From Hibiscus mutabilis (lineage: Eukaryota > Streptophyta > Magnoliopsida > Malvales > Malvaceae): a stretch of 64,000 nucleotides of DNA. This document shows positions 21,947-33,748 of this stretch, one piece after another. The notes below the pieces were generated by a model. The model was given only the letters and a program-made list of their open reading frames with translations, was not told where the DNA came from and searched no databases. Positions within the stretch are counted from its first letter, which is position 1; every line of letters begins with the position of its first letter. The stretch spans positions 53,946,364-54,010,363 of the forward strand of contig CM033721.1 in assembly GCA_019671005.1 (NCBI GenBank). Reading direction: 5' to 3'. The position numbers and the translations under genes were made by a program.

Positions 21947-22335
21947 TGTAACCCCCTCGACCCAACCTAGTTGCAAGACCAGACTGAATGAGTCACACAG
22001 GGAATATTAAAGAAAAGCTCGAAAGTTTCACTTCAGTAAACGACCATCTCTCTTTATTTTCTTTTTATCTTCTCTAGATGCAACATTATTATCCTAAGTG
22101 TATGAGCTCGCAACGAGTGAATTTAGACCTCAATCGGGCGTCGATTCAACATCCAATTGCTCTGGTTATCATTAGGGGACTATTTTTTAAAACTAACAAA
22201 ATACAGGAACTTATTGTGAAAATAAGGTTACCAATATTCAATTAGTCAGGTTTCATACTCACATGTCAAATTTCAACTCAATTTGATCATCCAAGCACGC
22301 TCAATTAGTTAGGTTTAGTTCATGGGACTTTAATT
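21947..22335 (-). repeat. Truncated 5' LTR of chromovirus fragment
   Basis: Begins TGTAACCCCCTCGACCC next to the PBS and continues about 390 bp before giving way to an RT/RNase H fragment. The rest of the LTR is missing. Confidence 0.6.
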
Positions 22336-22692
22336 TTCGGGAAGCATACGCCACTACCTTCCCCCTTGGATTAGAACACACCCCAAGCCCAAATGAGACG
22401 CATCACTAAACACGGTGTATTCTCTTCCTGATTCTGGTTGAGTCAAAACGTGAGCTCGGGTAAGAACTTATTTAGCTGATCAAAGCTCCTTTGTTGTTTT
22501 TCAAACCAAACAAATGGTATATCTTTACGGAGTAGCTTAGTCAAAGGTGCGGCTAAAATAGAAAAGCCCTTAACAAATCTTCGGTAGTAACCGGCCAGGA
22601 CTAGGAAGATTTGAACTTCCCCAACTTTCTTCGGGGAACTCTATTCGAGCACAGGTTGAATCTTTTTAAGGTCAACTTTGATCCTTTTGGTT
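22336..22692 (-). pseudogene. RT/RNase H fragment of a chromovirus
   Basis: The minus strand retains parts of RT thumb and RNase H: remnants of RFVKGFS, a KDIPFVW-like block near 22500-22530, a QNQEENTPCLVM-like block near 22420, and LGLGCVLIQ-GGR near 22370-22390. It corresponds to element B 12790-13080 and to 51720-52030 of family T but is much more decayed. It abuts an unrelated LTR end on one side and LTR-like DNA on the other, so it is a scrambled relic. Confidence 0.68.
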
Positions 22693-25203
22693 GAATAAAT
22701 TAAATGAAGTAACTAAATGTGTGCTTAGTTGGGCCGAATTGTGAGATTAAGAAATGAAAAAGCTTAATTAAGGTGACCTTAAAGTATAGTAAGCAAAACT
22801 TGTAGCTTGCATGGTGAATTAAACTCCAATTAGGGGTCTTGAAGGTGATGTCTTATGAGGAGGCCACATGGATTTCCCTTAGAAGAATAACAAACAAATG
22901 TTCATCATCTTCTTCATTTCCTCCTTCTACCAAAATTAAACGCTAGATTGAGAGAAAAGGGGAGAAATTTTAACCATGGTGACAACTTGTTAGAATTTGG
23001 TGCTTGAATTACACTTATATGCCAAGAATGTAAGTTATCTCTTGTTGCGTCTTTAATTCAAGCTTGGTATTTTGGTTGATGTAGTTTTGGTTGATTTTTT
23101 TTGCATGATGGAAGATTGTTACATGAATTGGGTGAATTAGTTGATAGAATGATAGTATAAAAGTGAAATTTATGTAGATCGAACATGAATTGGTAACTTA
23201 GTATGATGGTAATGTCAATTGAGAACCATTAAAGATAATTCAAATGCTGGAAATATTCGTATCAAACTCACGTGATTCATACAAGGCTTAATTAAGAAAT
23301 CATAGAGTTGTCTTACTCGGTATTAACTTGTTTGGAACTATTTTAGGTAATTGGTAATCTATGGTCTGTTTAAGTTCGTTTTGGTGTCAATTAGTGAATC
23401 TAATGTATTACAAAAATGTATTAATATTAAGAAAACAGGGGAGGGGTTTAGAATGAGTTTAGATGGTTGTTTAGGAGGTTTGGAATGATTACAAGCTGCC
23501 CTGTATTAAACAGAATCTTATGGTGTTGTTCTATGTAAGTTGAATTAGTTAAGTATTGGATTAAAACAAGTAAACTGTCAAATTAATAGCTTAATGCAAA
23601 GTGACTAGTTTTTTGGTAATTGGATGATATAAACTTGATAAGAAAGCTGTTAATGAACAAAAGTATATGGGGTAGCGTTGGAGCAATTTCGAAATACTGA
23701 TGATGTTAGGGGACTACTTTTTATATTGGATTATTGTTCATTGTTAGACTCAAATTGAGTGTCAAGTTATGATAATTAAGCTTGTTAAAATAGTAAGATT
23801 GATTGGAACTTATAAGCTTAATGGAAAAATGTTAAGTAACTAATGAAAGAACGGCAATTTCTAATCAAAAAGCAACAAATCTGTTTGAATTGTTTTAATG
23901 TTATGTGAGCTAAATTGTCAAGGAATTGATCTTAATATATTGCTATTGCTGTATTATTTAGACAAGAAAGAGGTTGAACAAGGAGAGGATATGCAGAAGG
24001 GCATTGTGATTCATGATCAAGATTAGCTTGGAGTACTTGTGAGTATAACTATGTTTAAGTAAGCATAGATTTTTGAATTCTTTTTATGTTACTTGGTTGT
24101 ATGGCGAGGCATAATCTGCCTATAATTGCTTGGAGTTGCTATTGTTTTGTAAGGTGATAGTGGCCAAGGTAAGTAGGAATATTTGCTTGTGCCCTTTTGA
24201 ATTAAAACATGAATTGGTTTCTTATAATGTTAATGTAAAATCTCATTTATATGGCCATGTACTCGATGAGTTAAGGAGAATATGGAGGGAATAACTAAAT
24301 AGATTACATGTATGTTTCAATGGCAAATAATACCATTGTTTGGAAAGGATTAGTCGAATGGATTATGTATTCCAATGGTATTGAATACCATTGCTTGGTA
24401 ATGCTTAAATAAATTGATTATATACTTCAATGGTACTGATTACCATTGCCTGATAGTACTCGATCGAATTGATTATATACTTCAATGGTATAGGTTACCA
24501 TTCCCTGATACTATCTGATTGAAAGGATTTTATGTTTCAATAGTACATGTTACTATTTCCTGATAGTGTTCTGATTGATCTTGTTCTTTAAGACTCTGAC
24601 TAGATATAACTAGATTATACAAATTTCTGATTGCTTGATGATGAAGTCTTCTCAGAATCTTGTTAATGCCATGTTATAAGTATGCGTAAAATAAGCTTCG
24701 TTCTAAGAAATGTTGAGAGCATGCATTTACCTTATTGTTGACTAAATTTCGAGGCTAGCAATCTAATTACTCACCCTGATGATTGTACAAGAGAAATTGC
24801 TTGTTGATCAAGCTTTGGGAGGATTTTTGCAAGGTCACCAAAGGCACCAAAAGTATGTTTTGTTTGTTAAGTTAACTCCTAGAAGGTGGCACTAGTTTGG
24901 GGTGTTAGGCTATAATACTTGTCTATTATAAGGGGTTGTAACTAGTAACTTATTAAAGGCTTGTAAATATATAGATATACATCTATGTGTTTGGCTTATT
25001 GTGCTTCTTGGTGATAGTCTTTGCTTGATTTGGCTTGGTTGCTGCGTTCGAATGACTTAGGTGATATTGTAAACTTATTCTATCAAATGAAAGTTGTGGA
25101 TATATGGTTGTGTGTGATTAAAACGTGTGAATACCTATTGACTCAAGAATTAAGTTGAACCTGGCATGTTTAGCTTGTCAACAATTACAAATTGGAAGTC
25201 ACT
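22693..25203. other. LTR-like non-coding DNA without genes
   Basis: About 2.5 kb, AT-rich, with no sustained reading frame. Features such as GAGAGAAAAGGGGAGAAAT near 22950 and the overall style recall chromoviral LTR/leader DNA, but no TG...CA ends or PBS are visible. It includes the palindromic array at 24311-24585. The solo LTR inserts at its right end. Confidence 0.5.
24311..24585. repeat. 55-bp tandem repeat with internal palindrome, 5 units
   Basis: Five units with anchors at 24318, 24372, 24428, 24483 and 24538 (spacing 54-56 bp). Each carries CAATGGTA-nnnnn-TACCATTG. The second unit is a perfect inverted repeat of CAATGGTATT with a 1-base loop. The last unit has matched changes (CAATAGTA with TACTATTT), which largely keep the pairing. 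Confidence 0.85.
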
Positions 25204-28200
25204 TGTAATATCCTCAAAACTAGTATAAAATAAGTTACTACAATGCTTTCATTTGATCTCTAATTGATTGAAAGCAAGATATTAGATATAGTTAATAAGG
25301 ACTAGAATGTTATAAATGAAAATGTAGTAACCTAATGTATAAGTGACCAAACTAAAAGAAACAACAAATGGAAGGAATGCATGCAAAATTCCTACAATCC
25401 TAGAATGCCCCTACACATGTCATTAATTAGTGAATAATTAAGGAAAAATTAGTCGTTTTAGGGAGGAATTAATTGATGATCTATCATCATCTTCCTCCTT
25501 TGGCCGAACCATATGAACAAAATAGAGAGAAAAGAAATTAAGAGAGAAAACTCCATGTTCATTTATGCAAGCTTGAAATTTGGAGAAATTGGAATTGCTA
25601 GCATTCATATTATCTTGTTAGGAAGGTAAAATCTCTTCTTTAATGCATTATAGATTCAAATGATGCATGTAGATTTAGGGTTCTTGCTTGAATTACATGA
25701 AATTGATGAATGATTAGTAAGTTGATGCTAAGAACTAGCTAAGAAGTTCAATTGATTGATTAATCCATGAAATTGATATGCCTTTCAAATGAGTAGGAGA
25801 AATTGATGTTGTCAATAACCAAAAATTGATGGTGAAATGCTATGCTAGATGCTGGAAATTGAGAATAGGGATTATGGTTGAAATTAGTTTCGATTAGGGA
25901 CTGCTTTGCAAGATAAAAATGTGTAAACATGCTTAATTGTATATGCTGCCCTATTTTGATCACATTGCTAGGTGAATTGGAATGATCTAAGCTTGTAGAA
26001 ATAATTATATAGGTTGAATTATAATGTTAGAATCTTGTTTAAATGAATTATGAAGCTGAAAGCTTAACCTAGTGTAATCTGCCTAGAAGACTCTGTTTTG
26101 GGCAGTAACTTTGAAAAATCACCATAAATTGTATAAACGGAATTTAAGGATGAAATTTTTACGGGCAGTGCCTTAACATGTCTAAATTCATTAGGAGAAA
26201 ACATAATTGAATTCTGAATTATAGAATTAATTGTAGAGAAGAAACACCAGGGACAATGCAAACTGTCCAGTGTTGTAAATTGCCCTGTCTTTAAGCTAAA
26301 AACTGTATTAATTGGAAAAGGATTAAAATGCAAGACCTACATGGTTAGAAACACAATTAAGTTAGTTTTCCAATGGTGTAAACTAATTGAAATTCTGACG
26401 TGCGGAATGGATGTTATGCATGTTTAAGTGAGCAGAGTACATGCTACCTGGTAGCAGCAGTTGAGGTATTGTGACCGTTTTGTAAACTGTTTTGCAAATA
26501 GTTTTGGGACAGTTTAATTGCTGCCCTGTTTTGCCTTAATATGGAATGTAGGGAGTTTGGTAATGTGTATTAAGGTGTGTATATGAATATGCTATCTGTT
26601 TTGTATATATAATGTATTAACCTTGATGCCATGTTGAATAACTTGGTGATTGCATGTTTTGACCTTGTTCTATCTATGTGATTTACTAGAGCAAGGAGAT
26701 GACTTTGGAGAAGGGTCTAAAGTTGAGCATTCAAGGGACAACCAAAATGGAATAGTCTTTCGAGACTAGCTAGCTTTGGGAGTATTGTGAGTGTAGTTTA
26801 TTCTAGAGTTAAGACTAGGCCCTAACTAAAGCAAGCATGTCTAAATTCTTGAGTTGTTAAATTGGACTTAATATGATCTTGACCTAATAAGGGAAGTATG
26901 AAATAAGATAATACATGAAACTTGACTACATCCTTGAAGTGTTGTATAAATAGAATGCTAGCATGTATATGTGGTAACATTGATGCTTGTATGTATGACA
27001 TGGTATTGTGAACAATTGCTTAAACCAAATGCTTGTTGTGCTAGCTTAGATGATACAATGAACATGTGAAATGTTGAGTTATGGCTCTATTGGCCTAAGG
27101 GCTTAATGCATGTATACACTTGCCATGTAATACTCGAAATGACTCTTGAGAAAGATAATGCTTGACAAGAACTTGAACACTTGAATGATACATGACCTTG
27201 AACTTGAAAAGCTTGAAATCCTTGAATAAATAAATTATAATCAAACAACCTTGGTTTCTAGTTGAATAGGTAGAAGGGCATGCCTTAGAGTCTAGAGCTC
27301 CTTGTGTCAGGGTGGACTACGGTCCAGGGCTAAGGCCTCTAATTGGCAACATATAGAGGGTACATATTTGGTCTTTGGCTACAGTAGGAGGGTTGACCAG
27401 TACTATAGTACATCTTGTGGCGACAGTTGGTTGCTTTCTTGTTAAAAAGGATAATAAATGAGCTGATAAGTATGAATAGCTTGATTAATTGTCATGTAAG
27501 CATGATTTGCTTGATTTCATGTTATGTAAGCATGAATTGCTTTATTTCTTGTTATGTAAGCATGCACTGTTTGACTACTTGATATGTGACCATTAATAGC
27601 TTGATTACTTGAAATGGCTAAGCATGAATTATGATTCATTCTCTTGCTTCTTATGCTATTTGAATGCCTTAAAATCCTTAGCTAGGATCATTATTGACTA
27701 ATTGACACTTTATTTGATATAACAATTGGTTAGAACTAGTTACTACCTCACTAAGTACATTCTTGTACTTATCACTCTTGTTTTCATCCTTCCCAACTAC
27801 ATGATAAAGGATTTGATTGATTGCTTGATCCTGAAGCTGTTTCCTTGAGTTTGAAGCAAGACACAAGTATAGCTAAAGTATGGTTCATACTTGTTTTGTA
27901 CTCCCCTAGTTGGTGACACTTAGATTGTATCTAGTGAACTTGTGCATTCATTTTGAATACTTGAAACTTGTATGTATGTGTTCTTGAGTGGGCTTACCAT
28001 GTTGTGAACTTGGTTGATAATGTGAAACAAGTAATGAACTCAAATTCTATGTAATGGAAAAGTATTTTGCTACGCATATGGGTATATATATTGAATGTTT
28101 CAAGCAATTGATCTAGCCTATTGTGTAATCCGAATGCTTTGTGAAATTATATAGTAACTTGTGTGAATGTACCATGTTGTAAGTGTTTTTATATGTTTGT

Positions 28201-28602
28201 ATGGTAAATGCCGAATGGTAAGGCTTGGCCTATGCTTGCTTGGAGACAAGGTATGTGAAATTGTATGTACAAATGACCATGTCTAGCAAGATATGTATGA
28301 AATGTTACATGTATTAATCTAAAGGAATAGTGAAACAAAATGAAAACATGTTTTCACTTAGGTTTTTGAATGCTAGTTGTATGATGATGTTAAATGAAAT
28401 GTCAAGGTGGAAACCTATAATGTCTTGTAAACAAAATATGAGATTTCTTGCATGTTAAGTTATGAATGCTTGGTTTCTTGTTAGTTAAGTTAACTCATCT
28501 AATAGGGAGGAGTTAACCTTTCCTTGCCTTGTTCTTGCTTGTAATGTTCTTGGTAACGCTCCTAAGCCGGTTTGCTACTAACCCGGGGTAGGGGGTATTA
28601 CA
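25204..28602 (+). mobile_element. Solo LTR of a chromovirus, with target duplication
   Basis: Starts TGTAATATCCTC and ends GGGGGTATTACA (3399 bp). It is flanked by identical 5-bp TCACT at 25199-25203 and 28603-28607, with no internal genes. The central part matches, in inverse orientation, element B's LTR (for example AAACTGTATTAATTGGA near 26300). This is the classic product of recombination between the two LTRs of an inserted element. It lacks the 18-bp minisatellite. Confidence 0.93.
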
Positions 28603-28607
28603 TCACT

Positions 28608-28974
28608 TTTGTCCTTGTAGAAACTCAGTTAAATCATATTATTAGAAAAGTCTTGAATCTATATTGCTTCTAAATAGCCTTATAATCCTTAATTTGACAT
28701 GCCAAGCACATATTGGTTTCCAATTGAGTATCATAACTTAAAATGATAACTATACTTGTTATTCACATTTTTGTTAAGTGTAAAAGTTTAGTATGATCAT
28801 ATGTTTCCAATCTTCAATTCTAATGATTGAAATGTGATGCCTTAATGCTTCATTGATTACCTATTCGAATGCTTGTTCTCTAAAGGCCTTATCATGAGTC
28901 CTTTTATTGTTCAATAACTAATGTGTTAGACAAGTTAGATTATTTCTTCCTAGAACAATAGTATCCTCTAGTCT
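28608..28974. other. Non-coding AT-rich gap
   Basis: About 370 bp between the solo LTR and an RT fragment. I see no gene or repeat. Confidence 0.5.
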
Positions 28975-29252
28975 TGAGGTTGGGGCATTATAAGAATATC
29001 GTCAATGAAGACCACTACAAATCTATCCAAGTAGGATTTAAAGACTCGATTCATAAGATCCATAAATGCAGTAGGGGCATTTGTCAGACCAAATGGCATT
29101 ACTAGGAACTCGTAATGGCCATATAGGGTTCTAAAGGCAGTTTTGGGAAAGCCAGACTCCTTTACTTTCATTTGATAGTACCCAGATCTTAGGTCAATCT
29201 TAGAAAATACTGAAGCACCCTTTAGTTGATCAAACAAATCTTCCATTCTCAA
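28975..29252 (-). pseudogene. Chromoviral RT fragment
   Basis: Minus-strand RT core from MEDLFDQLKGASVFSKIDLR (catalytic Asp) through GYYQMKVKE, FRTLYGHYEFLVMPFGLTNAPTAF to FVVVFIDDILI (catalytic DD). It is open across the whole fragment. It corresponds to element B 13270-13530 but is a different copy. At about 29252 it joins Athila-like integrase sequence in the same orientation; downstream it stops near 28980. Confidence 0.83.
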
Positions 29253-29560
29253 AAGCGGCCTCCATACGAAGATGAATGGAAATTGAATAAGATCTCCTTT
29301 TGTTCCTCTTTGGGGATACATCTTCGAATCATTTGGTTGGCACATTGCTTGAATAAATAAGGCTCATCCCAATAGTAGAATCGCACATCATGTCTGAATT
29401 TCATTCTTCCCTGGCTATTCAAATCAAGAGGCAAAACACCACTAGCGTGAAAGTTAACAATATCAACATACCACGGAATTACCGCAGCAAATAATATTTT
29501 CTCATCGGGAAATTCCTCCTTAATTTCTAGTTCATCGTTACATTCAACCTTGTTCTCTAG
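29253..29560 (-). pseudogene. Element 2 integrase N-terminus (truncated)
   Basis: The minus strand reads a YADIVNF-like start, LDLNSQGRMKFRHDVRFYYWDEPYLFKQCANQMIRRCIPKEEQKEILFN, then FHSSSYGGRF where element 3 has HYRSSSCGGHFGG. It ends at the junction with the chromoviral RT fragment, before the zinc-finger Cys pair and the whole catalytic core. Confidence 0.8.
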
Positions 29561-30260
29561 CCTAGAAAAGTGATCAACTATTTAATTTTCACAGCCCTTT
29601 CTATCCTTAACCTCTAAGTCGAATTCTTGCAAGAGAAGTATCACCTAATAAGGCTAGGTTAGCATTCTTTTTAGTCACTAAGTACTTAATAGTTGAGTGA
29701 TTGATATGTACAATGACTTTAGTGCATATTAAGTACGCTCTAAACTTAGCAAAAGAAAACACAACAACCAACAATTCCTTCTTAGTGGTTGTGTAATTGA
29801 TTTGTGCATCATTTAAAGTGTGGCTATCATAACAAATAACATGAAAGATTTTACCTCGGCGTTGTCCAAATGCTACCCCCACTACATAATCACTTGCATC
29901 ACACATAAGCTCGAATGGTGAGGTCCAATCTGGGAGAACAACAATGGGTGATGAGATAAGCTTCTCCTTAAGTTCCTTGAATGCGTTGTAGCAATCTTTA
30001 TCAAACATTAATGTTGGTTTTACTATAGCAAAATGCACAATAGCTTGGAGATCTTGGAGAAGTCTTTTATGAACCTCCTATAGAAGCCATCACAGCCCAA
30101 GAAACTATGAATGCCCTTCACAGTGGTGGGAGGAGGTACCTTCTCAATCACTTCAACCTTAGCTTTGTCCACCTCTATCCCTTTTTGCGAGAACTTCTGG
30201 CCTAAAATTGTCCCTTAGGCCACCATAAAATGACATTTCTCTCAATTGAGTACTAAGTCT
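29561..30260 (-). pseudogene. Element 2 RT C-terminus and RNase H
   Basis: Minus strand: the RT tail with a KGIHSFLG-like motif near 30110, then RNase H DWTSPFELMCDASDYVVGVAFGQ (near 29900), INYTTTKKELLVVVFSFAKFRAYL, and VHINHSTIKYL where other copies have VHTDHSAIKYL. The catalytic Asp of TDHS is therefore Asn, which should kill RNase H. Frame breaks near 30040 and 29640. Confidence 0.83.
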
Positions 30261-31174
30261 ACTCCTTCACATCACTTAAGCACATTTTCTAAATTACCCA
30301 AGCATAACTCGAAGTCATCTCCGGAGACTGAAAAATCATCCATGAAGATCTCCAAAAACTCTTCAACCATGTCCAAGAAGATGGCTAACATGCATCTTTG
30401 AAAAGTACCTGGAGAGTTGCAAAGTCCAAAGGGCATCCTCCTAAAGGTGTAGGTACCATAGGGGCATGTGAAGGTTGTCTTCTCTTGATCCTCTGGTGCT
30501 ATGGCAATCTGGTTGTGCCCTGAGCATTCATCCAGGAAGCAATAAAAAGATTTGCTCGCCAACCGATCTAGCATTTGATCGATGAATAGGAAGGGAAAAT
30601 GGTCATTCTTGGTTGCATTGTTGAGTTTCCGATAGTCCATACAAATCCTCCACCTTGTGACTGTCCTTATTGGTAATAAATAGTTCATTATCCTCATTAC
30701 TCACCACGGTCATGCCTCTTTTCTTTGGTACACATTGCAACGAGCTGACCCACAAACTGTTGGATATCGGGTAAATAACTCCAGCATTGAGCCACTTGAG
30801 TATTTCCTTCATCGCCACCTTCTTTATGACTGGGTTAAGCCTTCTTTGGGGTTCAACAGAATTGATGTGGCATTCATCAAGCAAATTTTTGTGCATAAAA
30901 ATAATAGGGCTTGTACCCTTCAAGTTAGCCATAGTCCAACCTAAAACTTTTTATGTTGAGATAACACATTTATAAAGCTACGTTCTTGTTCAGCCATAAT
31001 ACTAGAAGAGATTATCATAGGCAAAGTATCATTGCAACCCAAATATGCATATTTAAGGTGTGATGGTGATGGCTTTAACTCTAATGTAGGTGAATGCTCA
31101 AGTGAGGGTTTTGGAGGAGTAAATTCAGCAAAATCTAAAGGTTCAAATTGCGTGCCTGATCTAGCTATGAGCAA
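30261..31174 (-). pseudogene. Element 2 reverse transcriptase
   Basis: Minus strand: linker with PKPSLEHSPTLELKPSPSHLKYAYLG, then RT NPVIKKVAMKEILKWLNAGVIYPIS, QCVPKKRGMTVV, CMDYRKLNNATKNDHFP, FYCFLDECSGHNQIAI (first catalytic Asp kept; usual DGYSG), TFTCPYGTYTFRRMPFGLCNSPGTFQRCM and EIFMDDFSV (catalytic DD kept). The PKK..MTVV and CPYGT signatures are typical of Athila/Tat RT. Frames shift near 30950 and 30690. Confidence 0.87.
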
Positions 31175-31276
31175 GCTAGACTATTGCACCTCCAATGGGA
31201 ACTCCTCGAGCTCTTCATTTTCATCTTCATTGAGCTTCAAGTAGTTTTCAATTTGCAAAAATATTTCTAAGAAAAT

Positions 31277-31870
31277 TTATGCAGCTTCCTCTTTTATCAT
31301 AGATTCCATGCCTTGAAGACATTGACACTCCTCATGATCATCCATATATTTGACGGTGTTGAAGACATTTATGGTCACCCTCTGATTAGCCACTCTCATG
31401 GTAAATTCACCCTTTTCACAGTCGGTTAAAATTTGTCTTGTGGCTAGGAACGGTTGCCCCAAAATAATAGGCACATTATCATCAGCTTCGCAGTTGAGAA
31501 TGAGAAAGTCAACTGGGAAAACAAATTTTTCCACCTTCACCACAACATCTTCGATCCTCCTTTCCGGAAGAACATGGGATCGATCTGCTAGTTGCAAAAT
31601 AACAGTGGTATGCCTTGGATTTCCTATACCAAGCTTCATAAAAACTAACTTGGGAATTAGATTCACACTAGATCCAAGGTCGCATAGAGCTCTCCCCACA
31701 TAGTTATCACCTATCGAACATGGGATAATAAAGATATATAGATCCTTCCTTTTAGATGGCAAATTGCTCAACATAGAATAGCATTTTTTTATTGTAGCAA
31801 CTATCTCATACTTCTCAACCTTCTTTTTCTTGGTGACGATATCCATGAGAAACTTCGCATAAGTAGGCAT
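31277..31870 (-). pseudogene. Element 2 protease
   Basis: A 198-residue open frame on the minus strand: TYAKFLMDIVTKKKKVEKYEIV, then ALCDLGSSVNLIPKLVFMKLG, the Athila-type aspartic protease active site (D-L-G in place of D-S/T-G), followed by DFLILNCEADDNVPIILGQPFLAT, the conserved C-terminal half. This is the longest intact stretch of element 2. It is one domain of a broken gag-pol polyprotein, so it is listed as a pseudogene fragment. Confidence 0.85.
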
Positions 31871-31876
31871 TTGATA

Positions 31877-33632
31877 AATGGCCTTATTTTTCTTCTTTAA
31901 TCTCTGAAGGAAGGGTGGTAGAGGTCTGACTTCTTCCTCTACTGGTGGGGGTCTATCTTTTTCTATAGCAATATCCTGTCTTCCATCAGTAGGTTCACTT
32001 GTCGAGCCCTATTTCTCATTCTCCTCAAGAGTTGAATCCTCTTGCAACATTGGTTCTTCATGCACAATATCAGGGTTGGAATCATCTACTTTCTTTTCCC
32101 CAAACTTATCTTCTTTGTTAAGTTGGGTGTCACTCCTTAAAGTAAGTGCCCTTCACTGCTCCTTGCCATGAGTTTTAGTGACTTCGGCATCACTAGGTAG
32201 ACTGCCCTAAGGTTAAACATGTAAAGCTTGCGCCGACTTGACCTACTTGGGTTTCCAAAGCTCTCAAAGATGAACTGTGACTTTGTAGCAATGCTCCTTG
32301 GCTTTTCATAGATGCAGAATGGTCTTGAAATAAAGCCTTCATAGTCTTCATAAAGTCTTGGAAAATAGCTTCCAAAGAATTGTTGTTCGATGAAGATACT
32401 GAACCCTTGTTGTTGATTTTCCATGGCATATTTTGTTGAAAACCTGGGTGTCCAGTCTGATTTTGTTGTCGATCCGAGCTACTAGTATTGTTGTGTCCTT
32501 GATTCCCTTAAGAAAGATTAGGATGCTGACGTTATCCTGGGTTATAAGTGTTCGAATAGGGGTTGTGGTTGTTCCTATTGAAGTTCCCCACGTAGTTGGT
32601 AGTCTCGTGGTTTTTAGGGCACTCGCTCACATGATGATTTCCATCACAATGAAAACAAGCAGTAGCTACCTTCACTTGTTTCACCTCATTAAGATGTTAG
32701 AGATTCTTCAACATGTTTGTAATGTTCGACAATTGAGCTAAAATAGATTCATTGGTATCAAGCTCACATGTCCCATGAGTCTTCATCCCCGTTCCAAGTC
32801 TTGAAGTAGGAAATTGGTAATCATTGTTTGTTATCCTATCAAAGATATCAAATGCTTCTTCAAGCGACTTATCCAGTAAAGTTCCATTTGCTGAAGCATC
32901 TAGAATCATCCCCATGGGAGCATTAACACCATTGCAGAAAATCATAACTTACGTCCAATCGTGAAAACCATATTACTAAATTTGAGAAGCATTCCCTTAT
33001 ATCTATCCCAACACTTGAACATCGACTCGTCATCAGCTTGACGAAAGGAAGCAATATCATTCCTTAGTTGGGTGGATTATACCGTAGCAAAATGCTCTTG
33101 CATAAATCTATCTATGACTCCATTAAACTGGCATGTACTCCACTCAACCATGCTCGTGCTCGATCACGCAATGAATAAGGAAATTAATTGAGCTTCAACA
33201 TATGTTCATGCATAGATTGTTGTCTAAAGGAATCACAAACTTCCAAGAATGCATGAATGTGTTGTCTTGCATCTTCATGAGGCGATCCACCAAATTGCCC
33301 AACGGAGTTCAACATGTTGAACATCACCAGTTTAAGTTTGAAGTGGGTTGCCTGAATCTCAGGAGCTACAATTCCATTCCAGGGTTGATATCATCCAAGA
33401 TAGGAGTCAAATGGTCTCTAATAGCATGTGGCCAAACTATAACTCCAAGATTTGTCGCTCCATTAGGATTTTCCATATCCTCATCTGCTTGATCTTCTTG
33501 ATGACGACATCTAAACATGGTTCTTATAGCTTCTTGTATACGCCTTCTTTGAAGAAAAATGTGTTCAATTTTAGGAACTATAGGTACTAATGGTTCTTCA
33601 GGTCTTCCTCGGGTCATGCAACAGCACAACAC
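31877..33632 (-). pseudogene. Element 2 gag
   Basis: Minus strand from MTRGRPEEPLVPIVPK (near 33620), an N-terminal region, a decayed capsid core (RARAWLSGV-like near 33150), FCNGVNAPMGMILDASANGTLLDKS-EEAFDIFDRI (near 32930-32830), and a zinc knuckle of spacing CX2CX3HX4C (CFHCDGNHHVSEC near 32620-32660), the variant seen in Athila. An Asn/Ser-rich tail leads toward protease. Multiple stops and frame changes. Confidence 0.8.
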
Positions 33633-33724
33633 CTGAAAAAGGTAAACAAAAATAGCAAATTAATCTATACAAAAAGAAGAAATAAAATGGTGCAAAAACT
33701 AAACTTAAAATAAAAAATTGCCAA

Positions 33725-33742
33725 TCTCTGGCAATGACGTTA
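33725..33742 (-). promoter_or_regulatory. PBS of element 2 (tRNA-Asp type, degraded)
   Basis: On the minus strand AACGTCATTGCCAGAGA, corresponding to element 3's TGGCGTCGTTGTCGGGG. Both are degenerate forms of the tRNA-Asp PBS common in Athila elements. Confidence 0.6.
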
Positions 33743-33748
33743 AAAACT

